A stretch of 64,000 bases of DNA from assembly GCA_905178155.1 (NCBI GenBank), contig CAJINV010000002.1, positions 3,539,838-3,603,837 of the forward strand, written 5' to 3'. Each line of letters opens with the position of its first letter. Position 1 is the stretch's first letter. Below the pieces are notes generated by a model. The model searched no databases, was not told the DNA's origin, and saw only the letters and a list, made by a program, of their open reading frames with translations. A program made the position numbers and the translations under genes. Below, in pieces: positions 1 through 11,335 of this stretch. Source of the stretch: Amoebophrya sp. A120 (Eukaryota > Sar > Dinophyceae > Syndiniales > Amoebophryaceae).

Positions 1-140
1 CAGAGAAAACCTGTCATGCGTGGCTTGTAAGGGAAAACACACCTGAAAAGAGGACTTCATGGCTGTCTGGCATGACAGGCGTAACTCTGTTGCATGTTCT
101 GCAACACAAATTTACACTTACACAGTTTTTTTCTTGCATA
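1..140. mobile_element. Introner D1, 3' part (5' end outside window)
   Basis: The right terminus reads CAGTTTTTTTCTTGCATA, the same end as elements at 32387-32597 and 60667-60898. The interior carries TGTCATGC and GCATGACA motifs. Coding sequence of the prolyl hydroxylase resumes directly after it. The TSD cannot be checked because the left end is missing. Confidence 0.75.
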
Positions 141-1158
141 GGCGGTCGCGGAGCGACCGCCCGTGGAGGAAGACGGTGGGGACTTGAAACTGCATCTACT
201 TCCACAGACTACGACTAATAGTGCTGCAACTGCTGGTGGAAAATCAAAAACCAAAAAAATCATCCGCGTTGCCCCCATCGCATATGGACTGCAAAAGTAT
301 CGTACTCGTATAAATGCATCACAAATTTTCTCAGCATGAGAAATAAAATTTGCCATGCGGATTTGCCTTAAGACAAAGATTTGTAATGCATATATACGAA
401 TACGATACTTTTGCACAGGATATCGCGGGACGAGTCGCGATTTTCCGAGCTGATCTCACCGAGCACGAGGTTTGTCCGGTATGCACTGCAAAAATGTCAG
501 GGTCTTGAAGGATGCGAGTCTGTCACGCTTGTCTGGCATGACTCTGAAATCTGTGTTGCACGAGCAGGAACAGGGCCTCTTGCCTGTCATGCAAAAACGC
601 AGTTTGTCATGCGGAAAATGAGACACGTAGCAGCTTAAAAACTTGTCATGCTTAGCTGCGTACTGCAGTCGTGTGCCTGTCATTCACAGATTTGCATCAC
701 AACTTTCCAGAGGACCCAGAGATATTTGCAGAGGATATCCGGTGCTGAACAGCAAGAAGAACCGGTATTCGTTCCTCGTCTGGTATTTCCAGAGGGAGGA
801 AAGAATGAAGAAATTGTTTGGCGACAAGGATGGTGGCCGTTCCGCGGAAATGAATCCTAGAAACACTGACTACTTGACGAAAAGTTCCGGGGTGTCAGAA
901 TCGGTCGAGAGGGAAGCGCGGGACCTGGTACAGAAAGTGTATAATAATAACGGCAGCAGTGGTGGAACAGCAGCCGCCTTGAATCAGCTTGCGTTTAAAA
1001 AGTACTCGCCGAAAGTACGGAAACTTGCGGGGGAGATTTTGATGCTGAAATCTGCATCTGCTACAGGAGCGGAAGCAAACAGTCATGACCTTTGGATTAC
1101 GGAGGAGGAGATTGTGAACGCCAGGGCAGGAATTGCCACGATGGGCAGGAAATCTTGA
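141..1158 (+). CDS. EGLN/PHD-like prolyl 4-hydroxylase, 3' end (partial)
   Basis: Exons about 142-281, 427-479 and 743-1158 (stop TGA) join in one frame of 203 codons after removing introners C1 and A0. The joined protein contains GGDLKLHLLP, then GRVAIFRADLTEHEVCPV, then RYSFLVWYFQREER. This is the C-terminal half of the 2-oxoglutarate/Fe(II) dioxygenase fold as in EGLN/PHD enzymes: the distal iron-binding His is in HEV, the 2-oxoglutarate-binding Arg is in KKNRYSF, and WYF..EER is a family hallmark. The upstream HxD motif and N-terminus lie outside the window. The reaction expected for the family is oxygen-dependent prolyl hydroxylation; the substrate is unknown. After the fold there is a tail of about 110 residues, rich in Asn, Ser and Ala, with no recognised domain. 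In the last exon the apparent upstream Met at 643 is inside the introner and is not the start. Confidence 0.8.
283..422. mobile_element. Introner C1 in prolyl hydroxylase
   Basis: TIR core TGCAAAAGTATCGTACTCG at the left and its inverse (ATACGATACTTTTGCA) at the right. TSD TCGC at 278-281 and 423-426. Splicing at the TSD gives the codons ATC GCG GGA and so the conserved string APIAGRVAIF. Confidence 0.9.
480..737. mobile_element. Introner A0 in prolyl hydroxylase
   Basis: Left TIR TATGCACTGCAAAAATGTC, right TIR TTTCCAGAGGACCCAGAGA with an inserted GAG; somewhat decayed. TSD TCCGG at 475-479 and 738-742. Splicing yields EVCPVLNSKK in frame, joining the HEV iron ligand to the RYSFLVWYF strand. 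Confidence 0.88.
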
Positions 1159-2363
1159 AAAATTAATTGAACTCATCGATGAAGACATCAAATTATTTGT
1201 GCCAGACGTGTCTGTCTTGAATTTCCATTTTGAAACTCGTCTGATCTTTTGCTGCCACACAACCACGAGAACGGTTTTGCTACGCAACTGTAAATTAAGT
1301 ATAGTTTTACTTACTTTTTGCTTGATCGACGAGGACCTAGCGCACTGCGAATTGCGAATTGCGAGATGCAAAAAATTCCAAGTTATTTCTACCTCAATCC
1401 CGTTCCTTCACCCTGTTAGGAACAAAGAAGCGTTAGGATGTAATCATGATCCGTGACGCCCCGACGCGACAAGAAATATTGACACATAAAGCTCATCCAA
1501 GATCATCCGTTCTTTCCTTTTCCGTTCGACAGATTTTTTCGCAACATGCAATGATACTGATGCGAGCACGAAAAGCTCATTTATTCAGATCCTAACTACT
1601 CGAGTAAGGCTCTACTTCTGGTGGTAGGTTGCGCGTGGAGCAGCAGCTGCACTCCATAGGATCACAAAAATGGTCTACCTGCTCTAGTTGCATCTGATTT
1701 TTCCTCTCGATGTTGAAGCTCTTAGCGACTTATTTTCCTTTTTTCTCTTTTTGCAAACGATCGTCCGCAGCGATTTGATGTTTTAGTATTGCTTAGAAGT
1801 GAAAAAAAGACTTGTTATGCTCGATAATTGTTCATGATCTCGCGTATTAGAAACTGCAAGATCACTATACGAATTTGTTTTTAGATCTAGAAGTAGAATC
1901 CTTCCCCTGTGGTATTGTTTCTATTTGTGTTTCACCCTGCGCAAGATCGTGCATAGTTTTCCAGATCTGTTGTTTCACGTCGCATGAACATCACACGTGG
2001 TTCCTGATTAGTAAGTATTCGTTGGCTTCTCGAAGTCGAACAAAAATATTTTTAGATTTCACCCTAACACTCGCTGCTTGAGTTCTTCCTCAACATCGCA
2101 TGCCTGCCCGTACACCTAAAGTAGTACCTAGCCTGCAAAGCACAAGTATCATCAAATTTTCCTACCAAAAAAAAATCTAGTAGCTTTTGTACATGTACTA
2201 TTAGAGGAATTCAGAACTCTGGTAGCCAGATTTGAAGTTAAGTTTCGCCACGATTTCAGGCCTTGTCTGAAAGCAAATCAAAAACCAAAAAAACACATAA
2301 AAAAAAAAGAAAGTCAAAGTTCTTTGTTCATGGCGCATAAATATGAATGACGTTTGGGTCTAA
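1159..2363. other. Gene-free stretch, AT-rich
   Basis: No open frame with convincing composition on either strand, no TIR of the introner families. Contains the 3' flank of the prolyl hydroxylase gene. Homopolymer A and T runs are frequent. Confidence 0.5.
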
Positions 2364-2828
2364 CAGTGCGTCGCTGTTCATAAAGAAGAAGAAGGAGAAT
2401 CTGGAATACGAAAAACAAGAAGCCATCTTCAACAAGTAGAACGTATCGAAAGGAAAAATCCCCCCTCCCCATATCGAAAACGAAATTTGTGATGCTGTAT
2501 TTGAGGTCACAAATCAGATTTGTCTTGCTGGCGAGGACTGCAGGCCCATATCAGGCCTGAGTAGACAAGTTTTGGCCTAGGCGCTTAGCATGGCAGACGT
2601 CTACGCTGTAGGAGCAACAGCATGACAAACCGCCTGTAGAATGTGGCGGAGCCTGTAGACTTGCCTTCATGCAATACGGCGACGATTTGTGGTCTCAAAT
2701 CTGCATCACAAATTTTCAGAAGTGTCCCGGTTTGGTATGGGGAGGGGGGATTTTTCCTCACAATAGAACGAGTAGAACAACTACACCAACACCTTCCGTT
2801 TTTACAAAGCGAGAGTTCTCAGCAGTAG
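2364..2828 (+). CDS. Possible terminal exons of an unrecognised gene
   Basis: An open frame from 2364 to 2443 joins across introner E1 at its TSD to 2771-2828 (stop TAG). The result is a short Gln/Glu-rich peptide ending LPFLQSESSQQ. The join is in phase (80 + 58 nt) and the presence of an introner with a clean TSD suggests transcribed coding DNA. No start codon is seen; an upstream exon or a canonical acceptor near 2364 would be needed. The complementary strand is also open here, so strand and reality are uncertain. Confidence 0.3.
2444..2765. mobile_element. Introner E1
   Basis: Left TIR GGAAAAATCCCCCCTCCCC, right TIR GGGGAGGGGGGATTTTTCC. TSD GAACG at 2439-2443 and 2766-2770. The interior has TTTGTGATGC and GCATCACAAATTTT. 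Same family as 15168-15501 and 50357-50688. Confidence 0.88.
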
Positions 2829-3272
2829 GAGGGCAGCAAACACCATCTCCAACTTCCAGTTGTCAGTACCATCAGCATCGGGCTCCAGGGGAAGATTTCC
2901 GTACAAAGTATAGAAAAAAGCAGAAAACCAGTCACCGGTTTTGCAGTTGATAAAAAGACTCCGACAGCCGAAGACATAAATTCTCGTCCTCCGTAGCTCT
3001 ACTACCTAAGCGAGATGAGACGAGAACAAGCAAAATAAGCTAGCAGGCTGTATTTTCCTTTTATCGGTAATATCAACTACGAGTATAAAAACAAAGAGCT
3101 TTTTTTGGCGCAGCAGCTGCGGCGAAACCTTACGAAAAGCGGAAAATCACAAGGAAAGCCAGCACGATCATAAGAGCCGACGAAACAACACGAAGTCTAT
3201 CGAAAGCCGTCGAGCCCAACTCCAAATCCGGATCCGACCGATCACTTGGTGGAGCTGACCACAAGAACGACC
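2829..3272. other. Spacer upstream of PP2C gene
   Basis: About 440 bp with no coding signal; presumably holds the promoter and 5' leader of the PP2C gene. No recognisable TATA or splice-leader acceptor could be assigned. Confidence 0.4.
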
Positions 3273-5907
3273 ATGGCGGCCCAGCACGAATCTGTTCCAG
3301 TGAATCTGGAAGCAGCAGCAACTACTACCATAAAAGCGAGCATCAAGACGAGCGGCCCAAAAGCTAGCGAAGGTGGGCCCGCGTCGTTGAAAATGGAGGA
3401 CGACCTCAACATGGAGGATACGACAACGACCACCACCACGACGACCTCCACATCGTCTCCACAGTTACCCTTCTGCATCACGGAAAACACCGTGAATTTT
3501 CAAAAACGTTTCCCCAACTTCCCCGCCACCACTTGTCTCCACACGGTGATCGGCGGCCGGAAGTCGCAAGAAGACCGGTTCTGCGTCTGTCCGAATTTGA
3601 CGGAGCAGTTGGAGAATGTGCTCTTCATGGGGGTGTTCGACGGCACCGTCGGCCATTTCGCGTCCGACACGGTGAAGGATTTAGTGGTTCCTTTTTTGAA
3701 GCAGACCAGTGAGTACCAATTTCTGGAGCAAAACTGCATTTCAAATCCGGAGTACTGCGAGCAAAACCCGGACCAGGTGCTGAAACTGTTGTCCAAAGCG
3801 TTCAAAAAGATGTATTGGAAATCGGACGAGGAATTGCTGAAGCAAGCCGGAATCCACGAGAAGCACTACGCGAGTTGCACTTCGGTTACCTTGTTGCTAT
3901 TTCAGGATTACGTGTGCGTCGGCCACTTGGGCGATTCCCGGGTCTGTTTGATGTATATCAATGAGGATAATTTGAAACGGTTAGAGGGACTGGGGGTGAA
4001 GAAAGCGGTTTTGGAAGACGGAGAGGGAAAGGAAAACGGCAAAGGTAACAACGACGAAAACCAAAACATGACAGACGGCACTTCTAACAGTTTGACAACT
4101 TCCTCCGACGCCGCGGAGCTGAACAACCAGATGAAAAATTTGAACATCAGCGACAAGAGTTACAACGGGAAAATCCCTGCGCTGGACCCGAAATTTGCCG
4201 CGAAAGATTCGTTCCGAGTCGACACCATCCCGATCAGCAAAGTCGAGTACCTCGTGGAGGGGAATTTCATCACCTCGGACCACAAGCCGGACACGCCGGA
4301 AGAACTATGAAAGTGCACAACTCCCCCTCCCTCTCATTTGTCATGCAAAATACCCAATCCTGAGGATCCTGAGGATTGGATATTTTGCATGACAGGGAGG
4401 ATTCCTCCCTTTGCCTCCTGCTCTTGTTGGCACTGTTTGCATGACAAGTTCTGGTAGCCCAAATAGAACTACAGTCCAGTGCAAATTTGTCATGCAAAAC
4501 CGGCACTCTTGCTGATGCCTGTATTGCCTGCGTTCATGCTATACAAACGAAGGGGGGGGGAGCTGTGCACTTTCATAAGAACGCACAAGGATTGAGAACT
4601 CGGGGGGGTCGGTTGAATATTTACATAACCACCAACACAAGCCGTTCATCCGTGGTGGGGACTTCCAGCAGCGGAAGTTGTTGGGGGAATCTCCGATGCA
4701 ACTCCAGTACAGCAGGGCGTTTGGGGGGAAGGATCTGAAGCCGTTCGGCCTGTCCGGTGATCCGACGGTGAACGTCACCAAGCGGCAGCGGCAGTTTATG
4801 GGGTTCATCCTGGCGTCGGACGGTTTGTGGGACATATGAATTGCAAATATGTCTGGGTCTGTGTTTGTAATGCGAGATCTGAAGGGCAAGAAAATCTGTA
4901 ATTCATGAATACAATTGGCCAGTTTTTTTGTCGTGCTGGATGGCAGTTTGTAATGCTAAACGCGAATGAAGCCGCAATAAGCTGAGGAAAACTTCTCATG
5001 CTGTTTCGCCGTACAAGCAGCCAGTCTGCAATGCAAGTCTCAGCAACGCAAGTTTCTGTTTCCAGACCCAGACATATTTGCTATGCATAGGACGTGTTAG
5101 GGGCGGACTTCGCATCCCGACTCGCGATATCAAATGTAAAAATGTCTGGGTCTGGAATAATGCAAGTGAAGTTTGTCATGCTTGTCTGGCATGACTCGAG
5201 AACCTGTGTTGCATAGGCACGAAAAAGCCCTCTTATCTGTCATGCAAAAACGCAGTTTGCCATGCGCAATAGAATACGTAAGACATGGCAGCCAAAAAAT
5301 TTGTCATGCATAGCTGCGTACTGCAGTGCGTATTCATTCATTTTTAGCATTACAAGTTTCCAGACCCAGACATTTTTGCAGTTGATACGCGACGAAGACG
5401 TTTTTGGAATCGGTGCAGGAAAACGGGTATGCATTGCAAATACGTCTGGGTCTGGAAGGTCGCATCTTGTGATGCTGTCTCTGCATTCTGAAAAAATCTG
5501 TAATGCGTGACCAGCAAGAGGGGTGCAGTTTGTGCTATATGGACGAGAGGGAATTTCTCATGCGGAATAGGCATCAGCAACCCCTTTAAACATCTGTGAT
5601 GCGAGGTTATGCATTACAAGCGTCATGGGTCACGTAAAATCCACATGATAAGTCTTACACTCTTCCAGAGGACCCAGACATATTTGCATTTGATAACGGA
5701 AAAGTAAACACGACGTTCGAGGGGACGGGAGCGGGCTATCCCTGCAAAAACGCCTCCCAGGCGTTAGTTGAGGCGGCGCTCGCGGCGGGGTCGACGGACA
5801 ATATCACGGCGGTGTGCGTCTTCTACGATACGGTGGGAGGAGATATCGGGAAGAGTGGAACTTCGGGTGCTACGCGGGAAAACAAGATCCCCGAGCTATA
5901 CGATTGA
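3273..5907 (+). CDS. PP2C-type Ser/Thr protein phosphatase
   Basis: Exons 3273-4305, 4583-4833, 5094-5127, 5393-5426 and 5700-5907 sum to 1,560 nt (519 aa). The start is ATG 3273 in an ACCATGG context; the frame is open upstream to a TTG at 3246 but has no earlier ATG. Metal-dependent phosphatase motifs appear in order: GRKSQEDRF (E100, D101), VFDGTVG (D123), HLGDSR (D221), TSDHKPDTPEE, ASDGLWD, and STDNITAVCVFY near the C-terminus. The usual DGHGG motif is DGTVG here, so His and one Gly are replaced while the metal-binding Asp remains. About 95 mostly polar residues are inserted after the HLGDSR strand. The N-terminal 75 residues are Thr/Ala-rich and probably disordered. Family function is dephosphorylation of phospho-Ser/Thr with Mn/Mg; the target is unknown. 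Four introners interrupt it, one inside SDGLWD. Confidence 0.92.
4306..4577. mobile_element. Introner B1 in PP2C
   Basis: Left TIR TATGAAAGTGCACAACTCCC, right TIR GGGAGCTGTGCACTTTCATA. TSD AGAAC at 4301-4305 and 4578-4582. Splicing gives TPEERTRIENSGGSV, the expected PP2C sequence after the DHKP motif. Confidence 0.95.
4834..5089. mobile_element. Introner A1 in PP2C
   Basis: Left TIR TGCAAATATGTCTGGGTCTG, right TIR TTTCCAGACCCAGACATATT. TSD GGAC at 4830-4833 and 5090-5093. It sits exactly in the catalytic SDGLWD motif; splicing gives SDGLWDVLGADF. Confidence 0.95.
5128..5387. mobile_element. Introner A2 in PP2C
   Basis: Starts TATCAAATGTAAAAATGTC and ends GACATTTTTGCAGTTGATA. TSD CGCGA at 5123-5127 and 5388-5392. 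It leaves only a 34-nt exon between itself and A1. Confidence 0.95.
5428..5695. mobile_element. Introner A3 in PP2C
   Basis: Starts TATGCATTGCAAATACGTC, ends TATTTGCATTTGATA, with a GAG insertion in the right TIR. TSD (A)ACGG at 5422-5426 and 5695-5699. Forward interior orientation (contains GAGAGGGAATTTCTCATGC). A second 34-nt exon lies between A2 and A3. Confidence 0.93.
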
Positions 5908-8900
5908 GGAGTGAATGAAATCAGACGGAACTTCAACTTGATTTTATTATTGCACACTACAGTATTGAAAACTACTTTATGTTTTATCTCGACAAAAAAT
6001 TTTCTATAACCTCCATTTTATCACAAGCTTGGCAAAAATCATGTGTGATCTTTTACTTCTACTTCTTCCCTTGTTAATGCCACTCCTGGGGTCCTTCCAG
6101 AACTTTTCTGGACAATATCGAAAACTTGTACTTGCCAGCAAAACAAATTGAAGCAGGAATGAAACTCTTCTCGCTGCTCAGAACTCTACTTCATTACACA
6201 GAAGGGACTAACAACTCGCTTCAATTCCACTGCAATTTGCCCACGTGTCCAGAATTTACAAAAATCGATGTTGAAAAAAAAAGCGGGACACTTTAGGGGA
6301 GTGAGACATCTTCTAGGGATCAAAACGAATTTCTACAAACTGCTACGTCTACTTCTGGTTGTCACTTCTTGATGATTTACAGAGAGTAGGCCTAGGCAAC
6401 GACATGAGATATAATTTCACGACAAAAACAGATATGTTTCAGCACCTCCACACAATAAAAGTACGACGCTATTGCAGTATGATAGCGCCGTTCTTTTGAC
6501 AACTCTGTCGTGGCAAGAAGAACAAACTCTATAATGCGAGCGACGAGCTTTACCACTTCTCAGAACACGACCTCAAAAAAAATGAAAATCACGCCTTTGC
6601 TATTTCGCCTCAACTGTAGTGACCCGTACGCCCTTTGAATAAACGCAGCTCGTTTTTTTTGCCGGATTTACTTTGAAACGCTACCTCAAACTTAGTTTAT
6701 TTTCTTTTCCTCGACAAGCGAAAGCGATCTCTTTTTCACGTGCAGGAAGGTCTCAACTTTTTCGCAAAAAGGAGAATGTGACAGACATTTATCAGTCACG
6801 TTCTTCGTCAAAAAAAAAAATAACGACTTATTTTCTTGTTGCCAATTATTATGCACTCTTCTCTTTTTCCGACCGTGGGAAAAATCAAGATTAAGATTGT
6901 TGTTGGCACAGGATCATTTCCTTCGTACGTAGTAACAATAGCGGAAGATGAAGCTGAGTACCGTACTGGTACTTGACTTTCATTTCAGTTATCTTCATTA
7001 TACGAAACTTTTCACCTCCAGCTACTAGACACCTGTCATCCGACAGGAAAATCAGAGGGCGAAGAAGAACCCCCGATGTCAACCGCCAAAGAAGAATGCA
7101 AGTACTATGAAGATGAATTTATTAGTCGAACTTTTTTTTATTGTTATTTCCTTCCCCCAATTTTAATCTCGAAATGTTGATCCCAAAAATATGAGAATAA
7201 AGCATCTGTAGTATAGTGCTGCACCCTTAATATTCACTGCTTGTCATGATGTCATGTCAAGCCTTGGAAATTATCGATCAATGATAGTTAGATGTTGAGG
7301 ACTGCTTCAGCAAAGATTGATCATTCACTTTGGGCGGCCGATAGAACAAGAAGAGACGCAAAATAGGAGTCGCGTCTTTTCTCCTTCGGTCCTCACGAAG
7401 ATGGAAGACCGAGGGACACCCACGAAATATGATAATGAACTGTCGATAAATACTCTTTTCTCCTACTCGTACAGCATTCAAGTCTACTAGTGTGCTAGAC
7501 CACGACACACAGCCGGAGCCCTAGTATGACGAGATTTATTTTCATCAATGGTTGATGCTGTAGTAACAACGCTAATCGCTCAATGGAGTGAAGGGATTAT
7601 TTTTATACCCCAATACAGAAATAACAACATAGCGAATGAAGCAGCGGCACAAGCCCAACAAGTCAACTTCTGTTGAACATTGATGAAAATCAGCTTGCAT
7701 TTTGAAAATCCCAAAGACAAAGCGACCACCCCCCCTTTCTGATGTATACAACCTTTCAATAAATGAGGCGAAAAATTGAAGATTGCTACGTACATCCCAG
7801 TCGCGGCGATAATTCTTGCAGGAGGTCCTATAATTTTTTCCACCAGGATCGATAACGACAAACAACACCATCTAAAAACACCGCAACGTGAAAAGAGAAA
7901 CTACCTCACAGTTATTTCTCTTGATCGTATTTGACACGGTACTACAAGCACAACTAGCGAAGCTCGAGCACAGTATTTGAGAACAAGGACAAAAAATAGT
8001 ACTGTATGCGACGATAACGACAGCACGTGTTTGATTTATCGTTCGACTATGATAAACGAGAAAAACAGGTCATCGTATCAGGAGGAGCGTACAGATATAA
8101 GATCCTAATACTAGACCAATCTATCATGCTTTATCTACCGAAAATTATCGGTAATGATTTCCGCATGATAGTATCAGTATCCGGGAAGAGGATACATCTC
8201 GGAGGAAGAGAAGCCAAGATGCAGATGAGGTCGACTTCGTCGATCTCACTGCAAGAAAACGATTGATGGCGTCAAATACGAAAATTGATGTCCTTTACGA
8301 TCAACTCCTCCATTTGTGATTTCACTTTATTTGAAAAATCAGCGAAGCAGCTTTTGCGCGGCAGGCAGGTCGCATTTACTTTGGCGGCACCGCGCGCTCC
8401 TGTGTTCATCATGCAATCAGTCTGATGTTCTGAGTCTCATAGCCAGACTCCTTGATCTCTCACTCTGTCTCTGCCTAATAGGCAAAAAATAAATCTGCTT
8501 GTACGAAGAGAGACTACTAAGAGAGGCGTTTTGATTTTGTTCCGATTATGGCTTTGAAAAATTACGAGCGAGATTGAACCACAATTCGGACATGTATAAT
8601 GTTGTGATTGAACCATTCGATTCATCCCAAGAGAGAGGGTGCCACGACATCCTGAACAGTCTGTCGGTCTTTATTTGTGTCCACTTTGATAGACTCGTGT
8701 TTGACTAGTACATTCGTGCGATTGCATGTAATTCTCAATTTCATGATGTACATTGTAAGTGCTTGCATATCATCAAAACAGCTCTACCCCGCCGAAATTA
8801 TCCCCTTGACCTAGCTACCCCCATCACGACCACCATTGTGCTTGTTCTGTGCCATTTCTCTCGACGAGAAGTCATGACGTGCTATTTAATGATATTGTAA

Positions 8901-8973
8901 AAGAGCTTGAGCTTAGTAAAGAAGTTGCACGGCACCACCCGTAGTTTATTTACCCGAGTAGAAATTTTATCAA
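5908..8973. other. 3-kb gene-poor region
   Basis: AT-rich with many stops. Weak open frames exist: + 8027-8266 (79 codons, GTG start, charged) and - 7580-7861 (93 codons, two hydrophobic segments, no ATG). Neither has a credible start, homology or introner, so I do not call them. No tRNA, rRNA or repeat array recognised. Confidence 0.45.
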
Positions 8974-11335
8974 ATGTCCGGTGGTGGCACTTCGGTCGCG
9001 GTCGTTGTCGCGACTTCCCGCCGCCGGGGCGGCCCCGACTCGGTGGCACCTATCGGTGCAAATAGCAGAAGTCTCTGCGGCTGCCTCCCCAAATGGCTGC
9101 TTCCAAGAAGACAGGTGGTGAAAAAGCAGAGTCTGCTACGGAGCAGTGCCGGGAGGGGGAGTGCGGAGGAAGCGGAATTAGTGCAAGTGGTTCCGGATTT
9201 TGCGGTAGCAGGGACGGTCGCGACGGTGTCGACCAACGCGGGAGAGGGAACTACGGTGCTGTCTACTACGGCTAGCGCAGACTCTACAACAGCAGGAGAT
9301 GGAGGAGCGACAAGACAACAAGCCGCAGGAGGTGGTGCGTCAGCATCTTCAACCACAGGAGCACGAGAATCCGCTGCAGAAAAAGTCGATGGAGCTAAAG
9401 ATGGAAAAATACAGGTTTTCAGGTTTCACTCCGCCGTCTCCGAAGATTTGTTCGCCGAAGCGCAGCAAGAGGGCGAGGCGAGGAAGTCAGACGGCAGGCA
9501 AGAACCAATTTCACCACCGCTAGTATCCTGTGCAAAAGTATCGCGCTCGTACTAATTGCAAACATGCATGACAAATCTTCTTCCTAAGGTAAAACAGCAT
9601 TACAAATTCCACTTTTCTTCTTGACAAAATTTGTATTGCAAATTTTCTACTGATGCGATACTTTTGCAATGCATAAACGCCAAAACCAGACGACATTTTA
9701 CTGAAAGCGGTGAAGAAATCTTCGACCAGAAACCGGCTATCCAGGACGGAAATGGAGAACCAAATCCCGTTTTTAACAGCAGAACAGCAAGGACTTTTCG
9801 AAAACGATCCGTATCCTGTGGAAAAACGTCCCCACACCAGAGTTGTGATGCAAATGCGCAATGACAGGAACATTTGTAATGTGCATCTCCATGAGAGGCA
9901 TTTGTTCCAATTGTGTTTTGGCATTTGTAATGCTGTAAACAGGTTGAGAAAATGGTTTTTTTATGCGGCTACCCTTGCTAACCCCAGCTACACACACTGT
10001 AGATGGAAACTTGTCATGTACAACTCCCAAAACTTGAACATTTGTGTTGCAGATTTAGCAACTTGACTATGGGGTGGGGACGTTTTTGCTTCGGATAATC
10101 CGTCAGTCATCTTCATTTTAACAAGAAGTAAGAACCTAAACACGATCGTTTACAGAGAACTTGACTGGAAGAGTACAGAGAAACAACCACCAGCATCAAG
10201 CACATCAGCGACAACTCCTTCTTCCTCCTCTTCCCCCAACAGGTATGGCAGCGTGAGAAAGAGCACAACCAGCACTAGTCCTCCGAGTTTTCTGAGAAAT
10301 CAAAACGCCGCGGCTTGGAACAGCAAGAACTACAAACCGTTGGAGGTTTTCTGGCAAAGATTTGCGGACGAAGGGCAGCGGAAGCCGTTGACGTTCGTCG
10401 AACGAACCGCCGCCTTTGGGATCAAATCGCAAACAAGGATAAAATACGCCGACACAGCAACATCCACGCCGGACGGAGGGGCGCTGACCTTCTGGGACAT
10501 CAGATTAGCCGCGAAAACGTCTATTCCTTTCACGCTGAGGCAAGTAATACCTCCCGGGGACGTGGGAGATAAAGATCTTAGTAGCGCTGGGAAAGCAACA
10601 ACAGCAACAGCAGGAACATCATCTTCTGAAGCATCTGCCCCGACCAGGACACTACTGTATACCACGGTGAATGACAGCACGGTGATCATTATCAACTGTA
10701 AAAATGTCTGGGTCTGGAAGAGTCATGCTGTTTTTGCATGACACAGAAGGTCTGGCATGGAAGCTGTAGCATCACAGGTTTCGAGAACCTTCCGCAATGC
10801 CGAATCCGCATGACAAGTCCCCTATTTTGCTGACAAAAAGTGGGAGCTTTTGCTGCGTATGCATGAGAGACACTTCCGTGTTCTGAAATACGCATTACAA
10901 GTTGCATTTTTCCAGACCCAGACATTTTTACATTTGATAATCATCTTTCGCATCCACGTGGTTGCGAACGGGTTTAAGGTACGCATGGCAAATATGTCTG
11001 GGTCTGGAATAAAAATGGAACCTGTATTGCGTGTCTTGCACGTCTGTCAAATCTGTATTGCATGACCAAGAAAATAAGCCCGATCTCTTTTGTCATGCAA
11101 AAACGCAGTTTCTGATGCGTGCTACGCATGAGGAAGTAGCGTCCTAAAAATTTGTCATGCTTGGCTGCACTCAGGGGTACGCTCAACCACCGCCACTCAG
11201 CATTACAAGTTTCCAGACCCAGACATATTTGCACATGCATATGAGGTTTCAAACGTCTTCCTATACGGGTATGATCCGGAAACAAGGCGAATAGAGGTCG
11301 AAGATGTTTATAACAGGAGGATCGTTTCTAAATAG
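8974..11335 (+). CDS. DUF4833-like protein
   Basis: Exons 8974-9520, 9681-9811, 10103-10689, 10945-10979 and 11247-11335 sum to 1,389 nt (462 aa). The N-terminal 190 residues are low-complexity (Thr/Ser/Ala/Gly), with a basic stretch near residue 45. The C-terminal half has SVIFILTRSKNLNTIVYREL, then YKPLEVFWQRFADEGQRKPL, then FVERTAAFGIKS, and finishes with a strand string around VSNVFLYGYDPETRR. This order (RSKN.N.VVY, VYW.R....GQR.PLT, R..A.G.K) is what I recall for DUF4833, a domain of unknown function best known from bacteria; the assignment is from memory and unsearched. Four introners, of families C, F, A and A, interrupt the gene. The C2 junction has only a 3-nt TSD (CGC), but it alone restores the frame. 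Confidence 0.7.
9524..9675. mobile_element. Introner C2 in DUF4833-like gene
   Basis: Left TIR TATCCTGTGCAAAAGTATCG, right TIR CGATACTTTTGCAATGCATA. The TSD is reduced to CGC (9518-9520 and 9678-9680), separated from the element by 2-3 nt. Joining there gives SPPPKPDDILL in frame. Confidence 0.82.
9812..10097. mobile_element. Introner F1 in DUF4833-like gene
   Basis: Left TIR GTGGAAAAACGTCCCCAC, right TIR GTGGGGACGTTTTTGCTTC, followed by GGATA. TSD ATCCG at 9807-9811 and 10098-10102. Splicing gives FENDPSVIFILTRSKN. Confidence 0.93.
10690..10939. mobile_element. Introner A4 in DUF4833-like gene
   Basis: Starts TATCAACTGTAAAAATGTC, ends GACATTTTTACATTTGATA. TSD ATCAT at 10685-10689 and 10940-10944. 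Confidence 0.94.
10980..11241. mobile_element. Introner A5 in DUF4833-like gene
   Basis: Left end TACGCATGGCAAATATGTC (TAC instead of TAT), right end GACATATTTGCACATGCATA. TSD AGG at 10977-10979 and 11244-11246. A 35-nt exon separates it from A4. Confidence 0.9.

Noticed and set aside
643-760. Apparent start codon and N-terminus of a 171-aa protein
   Set aside because: These codons lie inside introner A0; the conserved dioxygenase frame comes from upstream exons.
7580-7861. Minus-strand frame with two hydrophobic segments
   Set aside because: No ATG, overlapping frame equally long, isolated in AT-rich DNA.
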